NCBI RefSeq assembly: GCF_018327685.1
Contig: NZ_BNEL01000001.1
Coordinates: 4,588,001-4,652,000, forward strand
Source of the DNA: Streptomyces sp. TS71-3
Lineage (GTDB): Bacteria; Actinomycetota; Actinomycetes; Streptomycetales; Streptomycetaceae
DNA length: 64,000 nucleotides
Direction: 5' to 3'
This document shows positions 31,658-39,757 of this stretch, piece by piece (the first letter of the stretch is position 1; each line of letters begins with the position of its first letter). The position numbers were made by a program, and so were the translations under genes. The notes beneath the pieces were generated by a model that saw only the letters and a program-made list of their open reading frames with translations, searched no databases and was not told the DNA's origin.

Positions 31658-31980
31658 GCGCAACCCCCTTCAGAGGCCGCGGAACCCCTACCGGGCCGCG
31701 CCGCCGGGCACCGGTCGCCGAAGGGCGGACCACGTCCCGCCGCCCGGCGCCGCTTCCCACTGTAGACGCGCCGGCCCCGGCCTTCCGGCTGCCGCGCCCC
31801 GGCCGTACGAGAGCGCCGTCCCAGGCCGCACCGGAAAAACACGGGCCCCTGGAGTCCGTGATCACGGGAACGAGGCCCGGGGCGCTGTCCGGAAAGGACC
31901 GAACGCCTTTCGCGCGCCGCGGCCGGCCCTGCCACGGTCGAGCGAACGGCATCCCGCCCTTCGATGCCGTTCACGTGCAC
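31658..31980. other. Gap upstream of the metallopeptidase, with a 12-bp palindrome
   Basis: About 320 nt with no supported gene. CCGTGATCACGG at 31856-31867 is a perfect 12-bp palindrome about 200 bp before the minus-strand start. Nothing else stands out. Confidence 0.35.
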
Positions 31981-31990
31981 GGACTAGGGT
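31981..31990 (+). repeat. Left target-site duplication of the IS
   Basis: GGACTAGGGT directly abuts the left inverted repeat and is repeated exactly at 33530-33539. Confidence 0.9.
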
Positions 31991-32006
31991 CAATGCCGTT
32001 CGGTTA
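31991..32006 (+). repeat. Left terminal inverted repeat of the IS
   Basis: CAATGCCGTTCGGTTA, the exact reverse complement of 33514-33529. The complementarity stops at the next base. Confidence 0.92.
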
Positions 32007-33404
32007 GCCGTATGGCGTGCTTGGCAATGGGTTGATCGCGATGTGGACGGTGGTTCTGTGGGTTCGGTGGTCGATGTCTCGGCCGACGGCGCGGTACTTG
32101 GAGTTGATCGCTCGTTTCTTCACGCGGGGCCGGGTTCGGTTGCGGCGGGCGGGCAGGAGGTCGTCGAGGATGGCGGTGCCGATCCGGCCGACGAGGTCGA
32201 TCCGGGTGTGCGCGACGATGCCGGCGGCCCGGACGATCTGGTCTCGTGCTGCGTGGAGTGCGACGGTGAATGCTGCACGATCGGGGTCGATGTCGGGCCG
32301 GTGCAGGACGGCGTCGCTCATCGCGGTGCGTAATGCCTGGTAGGCGACCAGCAGTGCCCAGGTTTCCTGGGTGACGGCTGCTGGATGGCGACCACGGAGG
32401 ACCCTGCCGCCGAGGATGGTCGACTTCAGCTCGCAGTAGCTGGTCTCGATCTCCCAGCGTTCGTGGTAGAGCCTGGCCAGGGCGGCCGCGGGTGCCTCGT
32501 CGGGGTCGAGGAGGCTGGTGACGAGCCGGTAGGCGCAGTGGGTGACGGTGCGTATGGCGGCGTGGTCCGCGGGGGTGACGGTGATCGTCGCGTCGATGAC
32601 GCGGACGGTGACCTCGCCGATGCGGGAGAGGAACGTGCCGTCCGGCAGACGACGCAGGACCGGTAGCTTGAGTGCTGTGCTGTGGGTCTTGGCGCGTATG
32701 AGGAAGTCCGCGCCCGTGGAGGCGACCGTTTCCACGAAGGCGGTGGCCGAGAAGTTCCGGTCGCCCAGCAACAGCATCCCGGGCCGGAGTGTTCCGGTCG
32801 CGCCCGCGGTGGTGACCAGGCGGTCGGCGTAGGTCAGCTCCCCGGTCAGATCGGTGCCGAAGACGGCGTCTAGGAGGGTGCGGGTCCCGCAGGCCACCAG
32901 TGCGACCAGGCGCAGCATGGGGTAGCCGGCCGGCCCGTTCGGCCCGGCCTTCGCCTTCAGGAACACTGACAGGTTCGCGGGTGTGTCCGGCAGGGCGATC
33001 TGGGTGCCGTCGATTGCGACCACCAGCCTGCCCGCGAACCGTGCCGCCTGTGTCGCGGTCACTGCCGCGGGGCCTTTGACCAGGTCGAATAGGGCCTTCA
33101 ACGGCTTGGGGCCCACCCGTCGCATCGCAGCCGTGATCGATGAAGGCGCCGGTGCGGGCAGCCGTAGGGGCAGCGAGGCCGTCAGCCGGGACCAGACCCG
33201 TGACCAGCCCAGGCCGGTGAACAACGCACCTGCGAGGAGGAGGTAGACCACCACCCGGGACGGCAGCCGCCGTATCCGAAGCTGCGGACCACCCGCGGAC
33301 GCGAGTGCCTCGTCGACGAGGTCGAACGGAACAACCTGGGTCAACTCGCCCAGGTGCCCCACGGCCAGCACACCGGGAGCATGCGTAATGACAGAATCAG
33401 ACAC
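32004..33404 (-). CDS. IS4-family DDE transposase
   Basis: A 466-residue transposase starting at GTG 33404. An N-terminal IS4-type DNA-binding domain (residues 1-110, ending GPKPLKALFDLVKG) is followed by an RNase H-like core. The first Asp is D132 in VVAIDGTQIALPD, the second D215 in MLLLGDRNFSATA, and the Glu is E320 in YHERWEIETSYCELK, which fits the IS4 signature Y-(2)-R-(3)-E-(6)-K exactly. All residues are present and the frame is intact, so it is probably active. The stop lies inside the left inverted repeat. Confidence 0.95.
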   Translation of the reverse strand: MSDSVITHAPGVLAVGHLGELTQVVPFDLVDEALASAGGPQLRIRRLPSRVVVYLLLAGALFTGLGWSRVWSRLTASLPLRLPAPAPSSITAAMRRVGPKPLKALFDLVKGPAAVTATQAARFAGRLVVAIDGTQIALPDTPANLSVFLKAKAGPNGPAGYPMLRLVALVACGTRTLLDAVFGTDLTGELTYADRLVTTAGATGTLRPGMLLLGDRNFSATAFVETVASTGADFLIRAKTHSTALKLPVLRRLPDGTFLSRIGEVTVRVIDATITVTPADHAAIRTVTHCAYRLVTSLLDPDEAPAAALARLYHERWEIETSYCELKSTILGGRVLRGRHPAAVTQETWALLVAYQALRTAMSDAVLHRPDIDPDRAAFTVALHAARDQIVRAAGIVAHTRIDLVGRIGTAILDDLLPARRNRTRPRVKKRAINSKYRAVGRDIDHRTHRTTVHIAINPLPSTPYG

Positions 33405-33513
33405 TGCAGCCCTTGTGGAGGAACACGAGTCTTGGCGGACCCGAGAACCACTACAAGGGCTGCACCCACACCACCAGCCGAAACGCCGAGACTTGCGCCA
33501 CCGGTCGAACCCT

Positions 33514-33529
33514 TAACCGAACGGCATTG
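33514..33529 (-). repeat. Right terminal inverted repeat of the IS
   Basis: TAACCGAACGGCATTG, complement of the left repeat, directly followed by the second target duplication. Confidence 0.92.
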
Positions 33530-33539
33530 GGACTAGGGT
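33530..33539 (+). repeat. Right target-site duplication containing a -10-like element
   Basis: GGACTAGGGT. Its TAGGGT (33534-33539) stands 8 nt before the chorismate mutase ATG and has the TAnnnT form of an actinobacterial -10 box, so the IS may have replaced the original -35 region while keeping the -10. Confidence 0.8.
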
Positions 33540-33547
33540 TTGCACCC

Positions 33548-33994
33548 ATGACGACCAGCAACGCCAACGAGGCGGAGCCCCTCTCCGCACCCGCGCACCA
33601 CGGCGGTGCCGACGACGGGCACGGCGCACCCTCCGGGACGTCCGAAGTCGATCCCGCCGTCCGCGCCGAGCTGGGCCGGCTGCGCGACAGCATCGACAAC
33701 ATCGACGCCGCCGTCGTCCACATGCTCGCCGAGCGCTTCAAGTGCACCCAGCAGGTGGGCCACCTCAAGGCCGCCCACCGGCTGCCGCCCGCCGACCCGT
33801 CCCGGGAGGCCCAGCAGATCGCCCGGCTGCGGGGCCTCGCCGAGAGCGCCAAGCTCGACCCCGCGTTCGCGGAGAAGCTGCTGAACTTCATCGTCGCCGA
33901 GGTGATCAGGCACCACGAGCGGATCGCGGAGGACTCCCGGGGGCCCGCCACCGCGCCCGCCCCGCGCCCCGGGGCCGGGGAGGAAGCGCCGTGA
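33548..33994 (+). CDS. Chorismate mutase (AroQ class)
   Basis: A 148-residue protein. After an about 35-residue disordered N-terminus, the helical AroQ fold is visible: LGRLRDSIDNIDAAVVHMLAERF with the conserved Arg and Asp, CTQQVGHLKAAHRLPPADPSREAQQIARL with Lys and Arg of the active site, and FAEKLLNFIVAEVIRHHERIA. It converts chorismate to prephenate for Phe/Tyr synthesis. There is no Shine-Dalgarno before ATG 33548, and a -10-like TAGGGT is only 8 nt upstream, so the mRNA may be leaderless. It overlaps the next gene by 4 nt. The promoter region is interrupted by the IS. Confidence 0.9.
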   Translation: MTTSNANEAEPLSAPAHHGGADDGHGAPSGTSEVDPAVRAELGRLRDSIDNIDAAVVHMLAERFKCTQQVGHLKAAHRLPPADPSREAQQIARLRGLAESAKLDPAFAEKLLNFIVAEVIRHHERIAEDSRGPATAPAPRPGAGEEAP

Positions 33995-34845
33995 CCCTGC
34001 CGGCCGGCCGCTACACCATCGGCCGCGCCACGCTCGACGACTGGGCGGTGGTCAGCGGCTGGGCCCATGACGAGGGCTGGGACCCAGGGCTCTCGGACGC
34101 CCCCGCCTTCTTCGCCCAGGACCCGGACGGCTTCCACCTGGGCCGCCTGGACGGCGAGCCCGTCTCCGCGGTCTCCGTGGTCCGCTACGGCCCCGACTAC
34201 GCCTTCCTCGGTTTCTACCTGGTCCGCCCCGACCAGCGCGGCCGCGGCTTCGGCCTCGGCGTCTGGCAGGCCGGTCTCGCCGCCGCGGGCAGCCGCACCG
34301 TGGGCCTGGACGGCGTGGTCGCCCAGCAGGGCAACTACCGCCGATCCGGCTTCGCCCCCGCCCACCGCACCCACCGCTACACCGGCCCGGCCCCCGGCTA
34401 CGTCCCGCAGCCCGACGGCATCGTGCCCGCCGCCACCCTCGGCACCGAGGCCATCGCCGCCTACGACAGTGCCTGCCACCCCGCCGACCGGCCCCGCTTC
34501 GTCGCCGCCTGGCTCACCGTCCCGGGCCACCGGGCGCTCGCCCGTGTCACCGACGGCCGGCTCACCGGATACGGCGTGATCAGGCCGGCCCGGACCACGT
34601 ACCGCATCGGCCCGCTGTTCGCCGACACCCCGGCGGACGCCCGCGCGCTGTTCGACGCCCTGACCGCCGGTACCGGCCGCACCCCCGTCGCCCTCGACGT
34701 GCCCGAGTCCAACCCCGCGGCCGTCGCCATGGCGGAGGGCCTCGGCCTCACCCCGTCCTTCGAGACGGCCCGCATGTACACCGGCCCCATCCGCCCCGTC
34801 GACGAGGGGAGGGTCTTCGGGGTCACCACCCTGGAACTCGGCTGA
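33991..34845 (+). CDS. GNAT N-acetyltransferase, YitH/HolE type (two GNAT-like halves)
   Basis: A 284-residue protein starting at GTG 33991, overlapping chorismate mutase. The N-terminal half is a GNAT domain with FYLVRPDQRGRGFGLGVWQAGL as acetyl-CoA-binding motif A near 78-99. The C-terminal half (about 140-280) matches the second domain of YitH-like acetyltransferases, with LARVTDGRLTGYGVIRPARTTYRIGPLFAD. The acyl acceptor is unknown. Coupled translation with chorismate mutase is suggested by the overlap but a functional link is not evident. Confidence 0.82.
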   Translation: MTLPAGRYTIGRATLDDWAVVSGWAHDEGWDPGLSDAPAFFAQDPDGFHLGRLDGEPVSAVSVVRYGPDYAFLGFYLVRPDQRGRGFGLGVWQAGLAAAGSRTVGLDGVVAQQGNYRRSGFAPAHRTHRYTGPAPGYVPQPDGIVPAATLGTEAIAAYDSACHPADRPRFVAAWLTVPGHRALARVTDGRLTGYGVIRPARTTYRIGPLFADTPADARALFDALTAGTGRTPVALDVPESNPAAVAMAEGLGLTPSFETARMYTGPIRPVDEGRVFGVTTLELG

Positions 34846-34898
34846 GCGCTCGGGCACCCGCTCTGTGCCGCTCGTCCGCGATCGGGCAGCATGTCTCC

Positions 34899-37406
34899 AT
34901 GCCCGTACTGACGCGCGATGAAGCGCAGACCCGTGCCCGGCTCCTCGACGTGCAGCGCTACACGATCGAGCTCGACCTCACCCGCGGCGACGAGACCTTC
35001 GACTCGCGGACCCTGATCCGCTTCACCGTCCGGGCGCCGCAGGACACCGGCACCGCGGACACCTTCGTCGAGCTCGACCCGGCCGAGCTGCGCTCCGCCA
35101 CCCTGGACGGGCAGTCCCTGGACACCGCGGCGCTCGACGGCGGACGCCTGCCGCTCACCGGCCTGGCCCCCGGCGAGCACGAGCTGGCGGTCGACGCCGC
35201 CATGCGCTACTCCCGCACGGGCGAGGGCATGCACCGCTTCACCGACCCCACCGACGGCGAGACCTACGTCTACACGCAGCTCTTCCTGGACGACATCAAG
35301 CGGGTCTTCGCCGCCTTCGACCAGCCCGACCTGAAGGCCGTCTTCGAGCTCTCCGTCACCGCGCCCGAGGGCTGGCAGGTGCTCGCCAACGGCATCACCG
35401 AACACCTCGGCGGCGGCCGGTGGCGGGCCGCGGCCACCCAGCCGATCTCCACCTACCTGGTCGCCGTCGCCGCGGGACCCTGGCACTCGGTGCGCACCGA
35501 GCACCGCGGCCTGCCGTTCGGCCTGCACTGCCGCCGTTCGCTGGCGTCCCACCTGGAGGCCGACGCGGACGAGCTGTTCGAGATCACCCGGGCGTGCTTC
35601 GACCGCTACCACGAGAAGTTCGAGGAGCCCTACCCCTTCGACTCCTACGACCAGGCGTTCGTCCCCGAGTTCAACCACGGTGCGATGGAGAACCCGGGCC
35701 TGGTGACCTTCCGCGACGAGTACGTCTACCGTTCCGCGGTCACCGACACGGAGCGGCAGACCCGGGCGATGGTGATCGCCCACGAGATGGCCCACATGTG
35801 GTTCGGCGACCTGGTCACCCTCGCCTGGTGGGACGACGTCTGGCTCAACGAGTCGTTCGCCGAGTACATGGGCTTCCAGACGCTCACCGAGGCCACCCGC
35901 TTCACCGACACCTGGGTCGACTTCGGTGTCGCACGCAAGGCCTGGGGCTACGACGCCGACCAGCGGCCCTCCACGCACCCCGTCGCCCCCGAGGGCGTCG
36001 AGGACACCGCGAGCGCCATGCTCAACTTCGACGGGATCTCCTACGCCAAGGGGGCCTCCGCGCTCCGCCAGCTCGTCGTCTGGCTCGGCGAGAAGAACTT
36101 CCTGGCCGGCATCAACACCCACTTCGCGCGCCACCGGTTCGGCAACGCCGACCTCGCCGACTTCATCGACTCGCTCGCCCGGCACACCGACCGCGACATG
36201 CACTCCTGGGCGGCGTCCTGGCTGCGCACCACGGGCGTGGACACCTTCACCCCGGCGCTCGGCGGCGACAAGGGCGCCTGGACGCTGGAGGTCCAGCACA
36301 CCGGAGGCCGCCCGCACCGGCTCGCCGTCGGCCTCTACGACCGCGACCCGGCCGAGCCCGGCCGGCTGGTCCCGCGGACCCGCTGGGAGCGCGACTTCCC
36401 CGCCCAGGGCGGCCTGACCAGCCTGAAGGGCGACGGAGCCCGGCCCGCCCTGGTCCTCCTCAACGACCAGGACTACAGCTACGCCAAGGTCCGGCTCGAC
36501 CCGGACTCCTGGAGCACCGCCGTCGAGGACCTGTCCGGCCTGCCCGACCCGCTGGCCCGTGCCGTCATCTGGAACGCCGCCCGCGACATGGTCCGCGACG
36601 GCGAACTGGCTCCCGCCGACTACCTGAAGGCGGCCCGCGCCCACCTCCCGCACGAGAGCGACCTCGCCATCGTGCAGGGCGTGCTGACCTTCGCCGGCCG
36701 GCAGATCGCCGCCCGCTACCTGGCCGGCGACGCCCGCGCGGCCGCGCTCAGCACCCTCACCGCCCTCTGCCGCGACCTGCTGAGGCGCACCGAGAGCGGG
36801 GAGAACCCGGGCCTCAGGCTCGTCGCCGTGCGCCACTTCGTCGACGCCGCCCAGCACCCCGCGTCCATCGCGGCCTGGCTCGCCGACGGCACCGTGCACG
36901 GCGGCCCGGAGCTCGACCCCGAACTCCGCTGGCGGATCCTCACCCGGCTCGCCGTCCTGGGCGCCACCGACGAGGCGGCCATCGGGGCCGAGCTGGAGCG
37001 GGACCCGAGCGCGACCGGCCAGGAGGGCGCGGCCCGCTGCGGCGCGGCGCTGCCCGACCCGGGCGCGAAGAGCCGCGCCTGGCAGGCCCTGTTCACCGGC
37101 GACGAGCTCTCCAACTACCTCTTCGTGGCCACCGCGGAGGGCTTCTGGCAGCCCGAGCAGCTCGACCTGCTGCGCGACTACGTGCCCCGCTACTACCCCG
37201 ACGCCGTCGCGCTCGCCGCCCGCCGCGGTCCCGCCATGGCCTCGGCGGCGGCCCGGTACGCGTTCCCGGTGCACGCGGTGGACACCGAGCACCTCCGCGT
37301 CGGCGAGGCCTGCCTCCGCGACGCCGACCCGGTGCCGGCGCTCCGCCGCGGGCTCGCCGACCAGCTCGACGACCTCCAGCGGGCGCTGCGGGTACGGGGG
37401 GATTGA
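34899..37406 (+). CDS. pepN: Aminopeptidase N (M1 metallopeptidase)
   Basis: The 835-residue cytoplasmic zinc aminopeptidase removes N-terminal residues from peptides. GAMEN at 261-265 recognises the free amino group. The zinc site is HEMAH at 295-299 with the third ligand E318 in WLNESFAEYMG. The N-terminal beta-saddle (1-190) and the long helical C-terminal ERAP1-like domain (about 520-830) complete the fold. Length is as expected for actinobacterial PepN. Start ATG 34899, 53 nt after the previous gene. Confidence 0.95.
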   Translation: MPVLTRDEAQTRARLLDVQRYTIELDLTRGDETFDSRTLIRFTVRAPQDTGTADTFVELDPAELRSATLDGQSLDTAALDGGRLPLTGLAPGEHELAVDAAMRYSRTGEGMHRFTDPTDGETYVYTQLFLDDIKRVFAAFDQPDLKAVFELSVTAPEGWQVLANGITEHLGGGRWRAAATQPISTYLVAVAAGPWHSVRTEHRGLPFGLHCRRSLASHLEADADELFEITRACFDRYHEKFEEPYPFDSYDQAFVPEFNHGAMENPGLVTFRDEYVYRSAVTDTERQTRAMVIAHEMAHMWFGDLVTLAWWDDVWLNESFAEYMGFQTLTEATRFTDTWVDFGVARKAWGYDADQRPSTHPVAPEGVEDTASAMLNFDGISYAKGASALRQLVVWLGEKNFLAGINTHFARHRFGNADLADFIDSLARHTDRDMHSWAASWLRTTGVDTFTPALGGDKGAWTLEVQHTGGRPHRLAVGLYDRDPAEPGRLVPRTRWERDFPAQGGLTSLKGDGARPALVLLNDQDYSYAKVRLDPDSWSTAVEDLSGLPDPLARAVIWNAARDMVRDGELAPADYLKAARAHLPHESDLAIVQGVLTFAGRQIAARYLAGDARAAALSTLTALCRDLLRRTESGENPGLRLVAVRHFVDAAQHPASIAAWLADGTVHGGPELDPELRWRILTRLAVLGATDEAAIGAELERDPSATGQEGAARCGAALPDPGAKSRAWQALFTGDELSNYLFVATAEGFWQPEQLDLLRDYVPRYYPDAVALAARRGPAMASAAARYAFPVHAVDTEHLRVGEACLRDADPVPALRRGLADQLDDLQRALRVRGD

Positions 37407-37583
37407 GGGGCCCGTCGGGCGCGGGGCCGTGGCGCAGGTCTACTCCGGCAGGGCTGCGCAGGTGGGGCTGTGGCCGCAGGGCTGCTCAGGAGGGGTTGTG
37501 TGCCCTGCGGCTCCGCGGGGGAGTCCGGGCCGGAGCCCGTGCCCGCCGGTACGGGTAAGGGACGGGGCCCTCAGCCGTCCAAG

Positions 37584-38204
37584 TCAGCCGTCCAAGCGCA
37601 GCTCCGCCCGCCGCACGGCGCCCTCCCGGGGGCCCGGACGGCGGTTGCCCGTACCGGCGCGGCTGCCCGTGCCGTCCGCTGCGGCCGGCTCCGCGCCGAG
37701 CGTGAAGCCGAGCGCGGACAGGAACGCCGCCCCCGGCGCCCAGCCCGGCGGAACCGTCGCCGTCACCCGCCGGACGCCCTCGGCCGCGGCGCGCTCCAGC
37801 AGCGCGCGGGCCAGCTCGGACCCCAGGCCGGTGCGGCGGACCTCGGGTGCCAGCAGGAACAGCCCCACCGCCGCGCCGTCCGGACCCGGGTGTCCCAGCA
37901 CCACGTCCACCACCCCCACCAGGCCGCCCCCGCCCTCGACGACCAGCACCCGCTTGCCGTCCGGGTCCGCGCCCTCGGGCAGGGCGTAGTACAGGCTCTG
38001 CACGTCTCCGGGCGCCGACGGCAGTCCGGTGGCCGCCACGAACCAGTCCTCGCAGCCCTCGAACAGTGCGCTGAGCGCGCCCTCGTCACCGGGTACCGCC
38101 TCGCGCAGTACGGTCCACGCCCCGCCCGGGCCGTCGACCCGGATGCCGTCGCCGTCCGGACCGGTGCCGTCCCCGGCCCGTATGTCTCGATACGCGTCCG
38201 CCAT
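37584..38204 (-). CDS. GNAT-family N-acetyltransferase
   Basis: A 206-residue protein starting MADAYRDIRAGDG. The GNAT fold spans about 25-165, with VGLFLLAPEVRRTGLGSELARALLERAAAEG as the acetyl-CoA-binding motif A. About 30 basic and Gly/Thr-rich residues follow the domain. The substrate is unknown. It is convergent with pepN and divergent from the decarboxylase gene. Confidence 0.8.
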   Translation of the reverse strand: MADAYRDIRAGDGTGPDGDGIRVDGPGGAWTVLREAVPGDEGALSALFEGCEDWFVAATGLPSAPGDVQSLYYALPEGADPDGKRVLVVEGGGGLVGVVDVVLGHPGPDGAAVGLFLLAPEVRRTGLGSELARALLERAAAEGVRRVTATVPPGWAPGAAFLSALGFTLGAEPAAADGTGSRAGTGNRRPGPREGAVRRAELRLDG

Positions 38205-38359
38205 CCAACCGACGGTACGCCACCAGCCCCCTAGCACACCAAAGTGTTCACGGCGGACGACGTTCCCCCTTTCGAGCGGGGTTGGCCGTACTCCCGGGTG
38301 GTGGGCCGGTGCGGCGGACAGGCTGGTGGTCCCGTCCATGCGCACCCGAAGGACCACCG

Positions 38360-39757
38360 ATGAGCCTCTTGCAGCCGCTCGCCTCGGGCACCGAAGGCCC
38401 CGCGGCGTTGCGGCCGTTGCTGGCGACCGTGCTCGACTCCCTGCACGACGGCGCGGTGCTGCGCGGCGGCCCCCTGCCGGCCGGAGGGCCCGAGGCCGTG
38501 GCCGCGCGGGTGCGCCAGACCGTGGGCGCCGTGCTGCCGGAGCGGGGGGACGGCGCCGAGGCGGCCCTGCGCCAGCTGGTGGCCGTCCTCGCCGAGGGCT
38601 CCGCCGACCCCGCCGACCCGCTGTGCGCCGCGCACCTGCACTGCCCCCCGCTCGCCGTGGCCGCCGCGGCCGACCTCGCCGCGTCCGTGCTCAACCCCTC
38701 CATGGACTCCTGGGACCAGGCCCCCGCGGCCTCGGCCCTGGAGGCCCTGCTCACCCGCGCCCTCGCCGCCGAGGTCTACGCACGGCCCGACGGCACCCGC
38801 CGGTCCCCCGACGCACTGGTGACCACCGGCGGCACCGAGGCCAACCAACTCGCCCTACTGCTCGCCCGGGAGCGGTACGGCGGCACCGTCCAGCTCGTCT
38901 GCGGCGCCAACGCCCACCACTCCCTGCCCCGCGCCGCCTGGCTGCTCGGGCTGCCCGCACCGGTCACGGTGCCGGCGCCCACCGGCGTCGTCGACCCGCT
39001 CGCCCTCGCCGACGCCCTGCGCGCCCGGGCGCCGGACACCCCGGTGCTGGTGGCCGCCACCGCCGGGACGACCGACGCCGGGCTCATCGACCCGCTGCCG
39101 GGCATCGCCGACGTCTGCGGCGCGGCCGGTGCCCGGCTGCACGTCGACGCGGCGTACGGCGGCCCCCTGCTCTTCAGCGAGAAGTTGAAGCCACTGCTCG
39201 CCGGGCTGGACCGGGCCGACACCGTCACCCTCGACCTGCACAAGCTCGGCTGGCAGCCGGTCGCTGCGGGCCTGCTCGCCGTCGCGGACCCCCGGGACGC
39301 CGACACCCTCGGGCACAGCGCCGACTACCTCAACGCCGCCGACGACACCGAGGCCGGACTGCCCGACCTGCTGGGCCGCTCGCTGCGCACCACCCGCCGC
39401 CCCGACATCCTCAAGATCGCGGTCACCGTCCGGGCCCTCGGCCGGAGCGGGCTCGGAGCGCTGGCCGACGCGGTCTGCGCACACGCCCGCGAACTCGCCG
39501 CGCTGATCGCCGAGCACCCCGGCTTCGAGCTCTACGGCACGCCCACCATCAGCACCGTCCTGTTCCGGCCGTCCGGCGCCGACGACACCCATGTCGCGCA
39601 CATCAGGCGCCGGCTGCTCACCGAGGGCCGCGCCGTCATCGGCCGCGCCCACCTCGCCGGACGGCTCTGGCTCAAGGCGACCCTGCTCAACCCGCACACC
39701 CGCACCAGCGATCTCGCCGCACTCCTGAAACTGGTGGAAGGACACGCCCCCCGATGA
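38360..39757 (+). CDS. PLP-dependent group II decarboxylase (lysine/diaminobutyrate-type)
   Basis: A 465-residue fold-type I decarboxylase of the aromatic/diamino acid group. Visible are DALVTTGGTEANQLALLLARERYG (cofactor phosphate), RLHVDAAYGG with the PLP-pairing Asp, and the Schiff-base K295 in TLDLHKLGWQPVAAG. Relatives include DesA (lysine to cadaverine in desferrioxamine synthesis) and diaminobutyrate decarboxylases; I cannot tell the substrate from sequence. The stop overlaps the downstream N-hydroxylase gene by 4 nt, so the pair probably forms one pathway. The siderophore synthetase genes (desC/desD type) that would be expected are absent. No classical iron box is visible upstream. 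Confidence 0.83.
   Translation: MSLLQPLASGTEGPAALRPLLATVLDSLHDGAVLRGGPLPAGGPEAVAARVRQTVGAVLPERGDGAEAALRQLVAVLAEGSADPADPLCAAHLHCPPLAVAAAADLAASVLNPSMDSWDQAPAASALEALLTRALAAEVYARPDGTRRSPDALVTTGGTEANQLALLLARERYGGTVQLVCGANAHHSLPRAAWLLGLPAPVTVPAPTGVVDPLALADALRARAPDTPVLVAATAGTTDAGLIDPLPGIADVCGAAGARLHVDAAYGGPLLFSEKLKPLLAGLDRADTVTLDLHKLGWQPVAAGLLAVADPRDADTLGHSADYLNAADDTEAGLPDLLGRSLRTTRRPDILKIAVTVRALGRSGLGALADAVCAHARELAALIAEHPGFELYGTPTISTVLFRPSGADDTHVAHIRRRLLTEGRAVIGRAHLAGRLWLKATLLNPHTRTSDLAALLKLVEGHAPR

Larger units (their letters stand above)
31991..33529 (-). mobile_element. Complete IS4-family insertion sequence, 1539 bp
   Basis: Bounded by perfect 16-bp terminal inverted repeats CAATGCCGTTCGGTTA (31991-32006) and TAACCGAACGGCATTG (33514-33529), and flanked by an exact 10-bp direct repeat. 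It contains a single intact transposase gene on the minus strand. The perfect ends and duplication indicate recent insertion. Removing it and one duplication rejoins the region before the chorismate mutase start. Confidence 0.95.

Noticed and set aside
38205..38359. Iron (DmdR/IdeR) box before the decarboxylase-hydroxylase pair
   Set aside because: No TTAGGTTAG-like half-sites are present in the 155-nt gap.
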